A DNA stretch of 10,943 nucleotides, taken from positions 1 through 10,943 of the forward strand of contig JAIOPF010000318.1 of NCBI GenBank assembly GCA_021414045.1, given 5' to 3'. Source of the DNA: Deltaproteobacteria bacterium. GTDB taxonomy: Bacteria > UBA10199 > DSSB01. The notes under the pieces were generated by a model that saw only the letters and a program-made list of their open reading frames with translations, searched no databases and was not told the DNA's origin. How positions within the stretch are numbered: position 1 is the stretch's first letter; every line of letters begins with the position of its first letter. The position numbers and the translations under genes are program-made. This document shows, in pieces, positions 1 to 5,953 of the stretch.

Positions 1-2
1 AT

Positions 3-929
3 TTCCTCTTCTCGATCAGCTTCCATGCCCTGGTCTTGATCCTGCTTTTGTTGTTCGGCGGCACGACGCCACCGCCTCCACCTCCGACCACACAAGTGAC
101 CATGATTCGCCTCTCGCGAGGCAGCGGTGACGTGAATGCGCCCCTCTTCTCCCGACCCGCCCCCGCGGAAAAGCCGGGGGTATCGCAACCGGCGGCGGCG
201 CCGATTCCAGTCGCGAAACCAGCTCCCATCGAGCCAGTGCCCCCCGTCAAGCCGAACGTCCCGGTCAAGCCTAGCGCCCCCGCGAAACCGCCTACCCCGA
301 CAGCGCCCAAGGAAAACGCCCAGGTGGTCCACGTCGGCAAGGAGAAGGAAAAACCGACTCCGCAAAAACCGAACCCGAAGGCGAATCCGACCACGACGAC
401 GTCATCAACCGCGAAGCCCACGGCAAAACCCAGCCCCCCAACGGCGAACGACCAACAAATGTCGCAAGCCCTGGCCAACATCCAAAATGAATTGAAAGAT
501 CGAGACTCTCAAGCCCAACAACAACGGACGAACGAAGCCAGCTCCGGCGGCATCCCCGGAGGCGACGCCCAGGGTCATGTCCCCGCCTTCGGAAACCCGA
601 ACGGCGAGATCACCGGAGCGGATCCCGGATACGCCCAGTACCAATCCAGCGTCCGCGGCAAGATCATCCGCGAGTGGGTGCGCACCGGCGCCAGCCCCGA
701 CGGCGAGCAGGCCATCCGCACGCGCATCCAAGTTAGGATCAACGCCTCCGGACAGGTGATCTCGAAGAGCGTGGTGAAAAGCAGCGGGGACGAGAGTTTC
801 GACCTCTCGGCGCTGCGGGCCATCGAACGCGCATCGCCCCTGCCCCCGCCTCCCGAGGGCATCAAGTCCGAGGCCCTGTCGGAAGGATTTGTTGTCGATT
901 TCAGTTCTCGCATGCTAGGCAGAAAATGA
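3..929 (+). CDS. tolA: TolA/TonB-like envelope protein with TonB C-terminal domain, 5' end outside the window
   Basis: The reading frame is open from base 3 and encodes a hydrophobic stretch up to about base 53 (ending LVLILLLLFGG), so the true start lies before the window. A first possible start at 36 (TTG) would cut into this membrane segment. The segment fits the single N-terminal inner-membrane anchor of TolA/TonB proteins. A long Pro/Ala/Lys-rich spacer follows (to about base 440), then a polar Gln/Asn-rich part, and from about base 636 a TonB C-terminal domain: V-x-G-K-I-I-R-E-W-V, then the strand motif IQVRINASGQVISKSVVKSSG and the terminal FVVDFSSR. Family knowledge: such proteins span the periplasm and couple ion-driven TolQR or ExbBD motors to outer-membrane partners. 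Its place 20 bp before tolB argues for the TolA role, although the Pro-rich spacer is TonB-like and lacks TolA's long Ala/Lys/Glu helix. Symbol chosen from context. Confidence 0.8.
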   Translation, partial: FLFSISFHALVLILLLLFGGTTPPPPPPTTQVTMIRLSRGSGDVNAPLFSRPAPAEKPGVSQPAAAPIPVAKPAPIEPVPPVKPNVPVKPSAPAKPPTPTAPKENAQVVHVGKEKEKPTPQKPNPKANPTTTTSSTAKPTAKPSPPTANDQQMSQALANIQNELKDRDSQAQQQRTNEASSGGIPGGDAQGHVPAFGNPNGEITGADPGYAQYQSSVRGKIIREWVRTGASPDGEQAIRTRIQVRINASGQVISKSVVKSSGDESFDLSALRAIERASPLPPPPEGIKSEALSEGFVVDFSSRMLGRK

Positions 930-949
930 TTTTTGCATAAGGAGTCCCC

Positions 950-1915
950 ATGAAACGCCGTCTTTCCCTCGCACTTTTCGCGTTGCTTTGCCTTCTGCCC
1001 ATCCGCTCGCGAGCGGCCATCTACATCCTGGTCGACCAGTTTTCCCCCGAAAAAAAATTTCCCATCGCCGTCGCGGACTTGATCGAGAAAAAGAGCGGAC
1101 AAACCGACGCCATCGGCCAAGAAATCGCCGACACCCTGCGCAAAAACCTCAAGCTCGCGGGGTATTTCGACATCGTCGACAAGGCGAGCTACGCCGACAA
1201 GGGCCCGGCCATGACTCCCGAGGAAGGCCTGGACTTTTCCAAATGGACTTCCACCGGCGCGACGGTCTTCGTGAAGGGCGCCTACCAGAAAAAAGGCAAG
1301 AACTACGTCGTCGAGTTGCGCCTCTACGATCCCAACCTGAAGCAGATGCTAGTGGGAAAAGAATATAAAGTCCCCCAAGACAAGTCCTACGCGGCGGTGC
1401 ACCGCTTCGCCGATGAAATCCTGCTCGCCTTGACCGGACAGCGCGGCATCTTCAACACCAAGATCGCGGCCTCCTGCGGTGTCCGCGGAAAAGACCAAAT
1501 CGTCATCATGAACGTGGACGGCACCGAGCGCGAGATGATCACCAACAATACCGCGATGAATCTTTCGCCCAATTTCTCGCCGGATGCCTCCCAGCTCGTC
1601 TACACCTCCTATGCGAAGTTTTTCCCCGAATTGTTCCTGAGCCCGGTGGGCAAGAAGGGCAAGCCGAAGCGCCTTACCTTCAACAACATGCTGAACATCA
1701 CCCCGACCTTCTCGCCCGACGGTAGCCTCATCGCCTTTTCCTCGAGCATGGCGGGAGATCCCGACTTGTACCTCATCGACCCGCAAGGCAATCAGGTCGC
1801 CCAGCTCACCAAGAGCCAAGGCATCGACATCTCCCCCACCTTCTCGCCCGACGGCAACCTCATCGCCTTCGCCTCGGAACGGGCCGGCAACCTGCATCTC
1901 TCGACATTTTCTTGA
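950..1915 (+). CDS. tolB: TolB, N-terminal and main beta-propeller part (frame broken before the end)
   Basis: TolB is the periplasmic partner of TolA and Pal in the Tol-Pal system for outer-membrane constriction and integrity. A strong ribosome site (AAGGAG, 939-944) sits 5 bases before the ATG. Residues 1-23 form a Sec signal peptide (basic MKRR, a Leu-rich core, cleavage near SRA-A). Residues of about 24-165 match the TolB N-terminal domain (GYFDIVDKAS; GATVFVKGAY; YVVELRLYDP). From about residue 170 come PD40/WD40-like propeller blades, with the signature repeated as SPNFSPD, TPTFSPDG and SPTFSPDG. The frame ends at TGA 1913-1915 after NLHLSTFS, which is not TolB-like; the rest of the propeller continues one frame back. 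The whole gene is therefore 950-2151, about 400 residues against roughly 430 in E. coli TolB. Either a real frameshift mutation or a sequencing error explains this. Confidence 0.88.
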   Translation: MKRRLSLALFALLCLLPIRSRAAIYILVDQFSPEKKFPIAVADLIEKKSGQTDAIGQEIADTLRKNLKLAGYFDIVDKASYADKGPAMTPEEGLDFSKWTSTGATVFVKGAYQKKGKNYVVELRLYDPNLKQMLVGKEYKVPQDKSYAAVHRFADEILLALTGQRGIFNTKIAASCGVRGKDQIVIMNVDGTEREMITNNTAMNLSPNFSPDASQLVYTSYAKFFPELFLSPVGKKGKPKRLTFNNMLNITPTFSPDGSLIAFSSSMAGDPDLYLIDPQGNQVAQLTKSQGIDISPTFSPDGNLIAFASERAGNLHLSTFS

Positions 1916-2151
1916 TGAACGCCGACGGTTCGATGCAGCAGCAACTGACTAGCGCCGCCGGGAACAACGAAAACCCCACCTTCTCGCCCGACGGTCGCTA
2001 CCTGGTCTTCTCGAGCAGCCGAAACAAGGGTTCCAACCTCTACCTCATGATGTGGGACGGATCGAACCAAACGGCCATCACGAACGACGGAAATTGCAAG
2101 ACCCCGGATTGGTCGAACTGGCTGGAAAGCGCGGAAAAGAAACAAGACTAG
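1912..2151 (+). CDS. tolB: TolB, C-terminal propeller fragment in the -1 frame
   Basis: This short frame carries the missing end of TolB: residues IFLMNADGS in the frame immediately upstream and across the start, then NPTFSPDGRYLVFSSSR, a fourth copy of the propeller signature, and a closing blade with SNLYLMMWDGSNQTAI. It ends WSNWLES plus a charged tail, as TolB proteins do. A TTG at 1912 and an ATG at 1915 are available as starts. The ATG overlaps the stop of the upstream piece (TGATG), so termination-reinitiation is physically possible, but there is no good Shine-Dalgarno sequence and half a blade would be lost. I read it as part of one tolB gene split by an indel rather than as an independent gene. 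Confidence 0.8.
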   Translation: MMNADGSMQQQLTSAAGNNENPTFSPDGRYLVFSSSRNKGSNLYLMMWDGSNQTAITNDGNCKTPDWSNWLESAEKKQD

Positions 2152-2152
2152 C

Positions 2153-3067
2153 ATGAAGACCCTCGCCGTCATCGACATGGGTTCCAATACCCTCCTGGTC
2201 ACGGTGGGACGCAGGCTTGAGGACGGCGAAATCCGCATTCTATTGGACGAAGCCGAAGTCACCCGGCTCGGCCAAAGCTTGTGCGACGGCGGCACGCTTC
2301 ATCCCGACGCCAAGCATCGCGCCCTCAAAGCCCTGGCCCGTTTCAAAGAATTGGCCCTGGCCAAAGGAGCCGAAGGCATCCTTGCCGCCGGCACCGCGGC
2401 CTTTCGCCGCGCCAGCGACGGCGCGGCCTTCGCCGAGGAAATCACCACACAACTTGGTTTTCCCGTGCGCATTCTCAAGGGAGAAGAGGAAGCGCATTAC
2501 TCCTTCGCCAGTGCCGAGCATGATTTCGGAGCCGGGCGCGGCTCGCTAGGCATGATCGATATCGGAGGCGGCTCGACGGAATTCGTCTTCGGCGGAAAAG
2601 GCCCGCGTTTCAGTCTGCCCATCGGCACGGTGAAACTGACGGAAAAATTCGTCAGCGAGCAGCCCATCCCCGATTCGGAATGGAATGGCGTCCTAAAAGA
2701 AATCCATTCTCTCTTGAAAGAAAAGCTGAGCGAAGTCGCGACGCGTCCGGAGGCCTGGGCCGCCGTCGCCGCGACCCCCGCAAGCCTCGCCGCCCTCCTG
2801 TTAAAGCTACCCGTCTACGATCCAGCGAAGATCCACGGTTACCGCCTGACGCGCCGGGCCCTCGAGCCCCTCGTCGAGGCCTTGCGAACCTCAAGCATGG
2901 AAGTACGCCGCTCCATGCCGGGCATGCATCCCGACCGCGCGGAACTTTTGCCGATTGGCGGCGCTATTTTGCTGGAAGCGATGAAATTCCTGGATGCGCA
3001 GGAAATCCTCGTGAGCGATCACGGGCTGCGCTACGGCATTCTCTTCGAAGAGCTCACTTCTTCTTGA
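2153..3067 (+). CDS. ppx: Exopolyphosphatase / pppGpp phosphohydrolase (Ppx/GppA family), short form
   Basis: Cytoplasmic ASKHA-fold phosphatase that removes terminal phosphate from polyphosphate and/or pppGpp. The family motifs appear in order: phosphate loop 1 AVIDMGSNT (residues 5-13), AAGTAAFRRA (78-87, the usual AT-x-A-x-R motif), the acidic GEEEA motif (110-114), phosphate loop 2 IDIGGGSTEFVFG (135-147), PIGTVKLTE (156-164), and near the end MPGMHPDRAELLPIGGAIL and VSDHGLRYGIL. At 304 residues it is the short, two-domain form and lacks the HD-like C-terminal half of E. coli Ppx/GppA. The ATG lies one base after the tolB stop, with only a weak purine-rich site (GGAAAAGA) inside the tolB end, so translation is likely coupled to tolB. 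It occupies the position where pal often lies. The last 14 bases overlap the end of the convergent minus-strand gene. Sequence alone cannot decide Ppx versus GppA specificity. Confidence 0.9.
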   Translation: MKTLAVIDMGSNTLLVTVGRRLEDGEIRILLDEAEVTRLGQSLCDGGTLHPDAKHRALKALARFKELALAKGAEGILAAGTAAFRRASDGAAFAEEITTQLGFPVRILKGEEEAHYSFASAEHDFGAGRGSLGMIDIGGGSTEFVFGGKGPRFSLPIGTVKLTEKFVSEQPIPDSEWNGVLKEIHSLLKEKLSEVATRPEAWAAVAATPASLAALLLKLPVYDPAKIHGYRLTRRALEPLVEALRTSSMEVRRSMPGMHPDRAELLPIGGAILLEAMKFLDAQEILVSDHGLRYGILFEELTSS

Positions 3068-4466
3068 AGTCGAGCGGAATCTCGATGACCGTCGAGGGCC
3101 CCTTGAAATCGTTGCTGCGCACGAAGCGGTATCTCGCGTGGAAGCGTTCCGCCATGTTCTGAATCGCGGACTCCACTTCTTCGGTAGCCGTCTTGCCCTG
3201 AACTTTTACATCTTCAAAGACTATTTCGACGACCTCGCCGGTCTCGTTGTTGATTTTAACGCGCATCGAAGCCTGCATGGCGAAGGCAGGATCCTTGGCG
3301 ATGAGAGGATCCACCGCCGGACGCAGCGTCGCCATCACGGTCTTGACTAGCGTCATATCCGTGTCTTCCCGCTTGTCCTTCATCGCATAGGTGAACTTGG
3401 TGAAAACATACTTCGACTGCAAAACCTTCGGCTTCGTCTCCTCCTTGGGTTTTTCCGCTTCCTTCGGCTTGTCCACCGGAGGATCTTCCTTGGGCTTCTC
3501 TTCGGTCTTCGGCGGATCCTTGGGCTTGTCCTTCGGGACGTCCTTGGGAGGGTCCGGCGGGGCCGGCTTTTCGGGGGCAGTTGGGCTATAAGTCGCCTTC
3601 AAGGCCCCGACGATTTTCTGGATGCCTTTTTTCCAATCTTCCGAGCCGCCGGAAGCCCCTTCCAGAGCCTTGATCAGGTTCACTCGAGCTTGGTGGGGTA
3701 CTTGATCGGTCAGCAAGGCATAATCGTTCAGCCACGCCGAGATCTTGGTGGAAGCGGTGTCGGCCTCGACGGAATCGACACGGACGAATTTTCGGATCTC
3801 GATCAAGGCCAGGCTGACCGCCAGGTATTCTTTATTGCGCTTGGCGTCGTAGGAGGAAAACTTATCGCCGAACAGTTTCGCGTCGGCGAGGTCGGCCAAA
3901 AGCGTGGCGACATCCTTGGGTTTCGTCTCGGCGGGAGCTTCGGCGGGTTTCGCCGCGGCGGCTTTGGGAGCATAATTCTTCGTGAGGGCCTCCAACATCG
4001 CCTTGACTCCCTCGGCGATACCCTGATCCTTAGGGGCCCGTTTCAAGACCTTGATCAAATTGACCCGCGCCTGATGCGCCACGACGGTATCTCCCAGCAG
4101 GTCGGCGTCGTTCAGCCAATCCTCGATTTTCTTGGGAGCTAATGCGGCGTTTTTCTCGTCGCCCCTGAGATATTTTTTCATCTCCATGATCGCCAAGGTT
4201 ACCTTGAGGTATTTTCCGTTCCGCTCCGATTGATACTTGGCATTGGCGACCGAACCGAAAAGCTGTTCATCGCCCATTGCCTTGAGCATTTCTTCGACGC
4301 TGGAAAAGGGATCGGTTCCCGAGTCCAATCGAACGTAAGAAGAGCCTTCGCCGATGACAACGGCAGGCCTATTCGCGGGAGACACATCCGTGGCACTATC
4401 AGGATACGACGCAGGGACTAGAGAGGTTCCCGGGTTGCCGGGCTTTCCGTAAACAGGGGGTGTCAT
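3054..4466 (-). CDS. Uncharacterised two-module repeat protein with AgmX/TonB-like C-terminal domain (paralogue 1)
   Basis: I do not recognise the protein as a whole. Layout of the 470 residues: Pro/Ser-rich N-terminus without a hydrophobic signal (1-60); module A (66-166, DEQLFG...RNGKYLKVTLAIME...DWLNDADLL...HQARVNLIK); module B (195-293, same pattern); a Pro/Lys/Asp/Glu linker (295-348); C-terminal domain (about 365-470). That domain has an amphipathic helix with P-L-I-A-K-D-P, then MRVKINNETGEVVEIVFED, an AIQNMAERF helix and a final strand IEIPLDF. This order matches the pattern of AgmX/PglI and TonB C-terminal domains, normally periplasmic, yet no export signal or membrane anchor is visible. 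The stop of the upstream paralogue is 11 bp away, and AAGGA overlapping that stop, 8 bases before the ATG, is the ribosome site, so the two are one transcript. Function unknown. Confidence 0.85.
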   Translation of the reverse strand: MTPPVYGKPGNPGTSLVPASYPDSATDVSPANRPAVVIGEGSSYVRLDSGTDPFSSVEEMLKAMGDEQLFGSVANAKYQSERNGKYLKVTLAIMEMKKYLRGDEKNAALAPKKIEDWLNDADLLGDTVVAHQARVNLIKVLKRAPKDQGIAEGVKAMLEALTKNYAPKAAAAKPAEAPAETKPKDVATLLADLADAKLFGDKFSSYDAKRNKEYLAVSLALIEIRKFVRVDSVEADTASTKISAWLNDYALLTDQVPHQARVNLIKALEGASGGSEDWKKGIQKIVGALKATYSPTAPEKPAPPDPPKDVPKDKPKDPPKTEEKPKEDPPVDKPKEAEKPKEETKPKVLQSKYVFTKFTYAMKDKREDTDMTLVKTVMATLRPAVDPLIAKDPAFAMQASMRVKINNETGEVVEIVFEDVKVQGKTATEEVESAIQNMAERFHARYRFVRSNDFKGPSTVIEIPLDFKKK

Positions 4467-5629
4467 CGAGGAAGTCCTTATTGTCCGACCACCGAGAGCG
4501 GGACACTGATGAAAGCGAGGCCCTCGTTCCCGATCTTCTTGAAGCGAAAGCGGGATCGGATATTGTCGGCGATGGCGGCGAATAATTCTTTGGCATCTTG
4601 AGGGGAGACATCCCCCAATTTATTATCCTTGAAGGAAACCGTGATGATCTGGCCCGTCGATTCATCGATGGAGACCATCATTTGGGTCTTCACGCTCACG
4701 CTGCTGTATTTCTTCATCAGACGGGTGATGGCCGGCTTGACCGCGGACTGCAGGCCCGCGCTAAAACTCTTCGCATCGTCTACCCGCGCTTCCTTGGGCT
4801 TGGACTTCGGGTTGACGCTGACCTCGCCCAGCTTTCCCCCCGCCTCCTTCGCCTTGATCTCAGTGACCGGCTTGGCTTCGACCTTGGGAGCGGCACCGGC
4901 CTTGCTGTAATCCGCCTTCAGGGCGGCAAGAACCTCGGCGATCGCTTGATTGAAGACGTCGGAGCCTTTTGGAGCCGCCGTCAGCGCTTGGATCAGACCC
5001 AACCGTGCCTTATGGGCGACGGGATCCGTCAATAAGGCGGGATCGCTCAACCAAGAGGCGATCTTGGCCTTCGCCGCCACGGGGCTCGTCTCGGTACCCT
5101 TGGCGATTTTTCGGATCTCGATCAAGGCAACGGTGACGTCGAGATATTTCTTGTTGCGTTCGGAATCGTAGGACGAGAACTTGTCTCCGAAGATCTTGGC
5201 GTCGACGAGGGCGTCATTCAGGGACGCGGCCACCACGGGCTTCTCGTCCACCTTCGGCGCGTCGACTTTAGGTTTTTCGTCGACCTTCGGCACATCGGGC
5301 TTTGCCGGAGGGGGAACGGGTGCCGTCGCGTAATTCTTACTGAGAGCCTCGATGATGGCCTTGACGCCTTCGTCGGTGTCCGAGCTTTTCGGGGCACGCT
5401 TCAAGGCCTTGATCAGGTTGACGCGGGCTTGGTGGGCGACCACGGTGTCGGTGAGCAATTCGGAATCGCTCAACCACTCCTCGATTTTCTTCGTGGCGTA
5501 GCCATAATTTTTCTCATCACCGCGAAGGTATTTCTTCACCTCCATGATCGCCAAGGTCACCTTGAGATATTTCTTATTCCGCTCGGGTTGGTACTTGGCG
5601 TTCGCAACAGTGCCGAAGAGCTGCTCGTC
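3588..5629 (-). repeat. Four copies of a ~100-residue helical protein module across the two paralogues
   Basis: The module spans 5327-5629 (A) and 4907-5203 (B) in the first gene and 3969-4271 (A) and 3588-3884 (B) in the second. Shared pattern: D-x-x-[LI]-F-G, then Y-[QD]-x-x-R-N-x-x-Y-L-x-V-[TS]-x-A-x-x-E-[IVM]-[RK]-K, about 18 residues, K-I-x-x-W-L-[NS]-D-x-x-L-L-x-D-x-V, H-[QK]-A-R-[VL]-x-L-I-[KQ]-x-L, and an ending A-L-x-x-x-Y. The A copies also share DNA, for example an identical 18-base run at 4182-4199 and 5540-5557. A1 resembles A2, and B1 resembles B2, far more than A resembles B, so the A-B layout existed before the gene duplicated. I do not recognise the module as a named family. 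Confidence 0.85.
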
Positions 5630-5818
5630 ACCGATGGCGTTGAGCAAATCCTGGGTGGTCGGATAACGGTCCGAACTGTTGTCGAGGGGAACATAGCTAT
5701 CCCCGACCTTGAAACTCGGCTTGGAAATCGGCGCTGCGGCGTCCGAATCGGACACACCCGGCAAAGGCGAAAGCTTAGTAGGGCTCCCGATGGAACCGCT
5801 GGGGAGAGGTGGCGTCAT
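4478..5818 (-). CDS. Uncharacterised two-module repeat protein with AgmX/TonB-like C-terminal domain (paralogue 2)
   Basis: First gene of a two-gene unit and a close relative of the next one. The 446 residues start with the same MTPP and a Ser/Pro-rich N-terminus, then module A (64-164), a Pro/Val/Asp/Lys spacer with PKVDEKPKV-type repeats (165-200), module B (206-304), a charged linker, and a C-terminal domain (350-446) with VKTQMMVSIDESTGQIITV, a helix FAAIADNIRSRFRF and a final strand AFISVPLSVV. The start is set by GGGAG seven bases before the ATG and by alignment of both MTPP N-termini. Module A is almost identical between paralogues (37 of 41 residues in the first part), while A and B within one protein are much more divergent. 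No signal peptide is visible. It could be cytoplasmic, or exported by a non-Sec route. I cannot assign a function. Confidence 0.85.
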   Translation of the reverse strand: MTPPLPSGSIGSPTKLSPLPGVSDSDAAAPISKPSFKVGDSYVPLDNSSDRYPTTQDLLNAIGDEQLFGTVANAKYQPERNKKYLKVTLAIMEVKKYLRGDEKNYGYATKKIEEWLSDSELLTDTVVAHQARVNLIKALKRAPKSSDTDEGVKAIIEALSKNYATAPVPPPAKPDVPKVDEKPKVDAPKVDEKPVVAASLNDALVDAKIFGDKFSSYDSERNKKYLDVTVALIEIRKIAKGTETSPVAAKAKIASWLSDPALLTDPVAHKARLGLIQALTAAPKGSDVFNQAIAEVLAALKADYSKAGAAPKVEAKPVTEIKAKEAGGKLGEVSVNPKSKPKEARVDDAKSFSAGLQSAVKPAITRLMKKYSSVSVKTQMMVSIDESTGQIITVSFKDNKLGDVSPQDAKELFAAIADNIRSRFRFKKIGNEGLAFISVPLSVVGQ

Positions 5819-5862
5819 AAAGACACTCCCGAATAGTTTAATATTTTTATATAGTTAAAGCA

Positions 5863-5899
5863 GGTGGGCCGGAATAAATTCCGGTTTTGTGCCCCCACC
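5863..5899. promoter_or_regulatory. Nested inverted repeat upstream of the paralogue pair, next to an AT-rich promoter-like stretch
   Basis: A perfect 7-bp inverted repeat CCGGAAT-AA-ATTCCGG (5869-5884) sits inside outer arms GGTGGG (5863-5868) and CCCACC (5894-5899). Toward the minus-strand gene starting at 5818 there is an AT-rich run with possible -10 boxes (TATATA or TATAAA, minus strand, 5846-5853). The repeat covers the place where the -35 box would be, and no TTGACA-like box is present there. This suggests an operator or activator site. As RNA, the plus-strand reading gives a hairpin followed by TTTT, so a terminator function is the alternative, but no plus-strand gene ends nearby. Confidence 0.45.
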
Positions 5900-5953
5900 G
5901 ACTCGTTTCCCGGTACGGGGATTCTTCGGAAAAAACATAGCTAAGTTGCGTGG

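Noticed and set aside
405..731. Open frame on the minus strand within the TolA/TonB-like gene
   Set aside because: It is antisense to a gene with clear TonB C-terminal homology, and its own translation is low-complexity Ala/Gly/Arg without motifs.
1349..1897. 182-residue minus-strand open frame across tolB
   Set aside because: It mirrors the GC-rich codon pattern of tolB (repeated FSPDG blades give repeated antisense words) and has no family motif of its own.
1901..1915. Programmed -1 ribosomal frameshifting in tolB
   Set aside because: There is a TTTT run but no X-XXY-YYZ slippery heptamer in the zero frame and no obvious downstream stem; an indel or sequence error explains the break better.
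3471..3591. Plus-strand frame with Gly/Ser-rich repeats (3391-3591)
   Set aside because: It is the antisense of the Pro/Lys-rich linker of paralogue 1; repeats arise from that linker.
5888..5900. Possible sigma-54 promoter (GGGGGCAC on the minus strand) before the paralogue pair
   Set aside because: The -12 element TTGC is absent at the right distance from the GG element.
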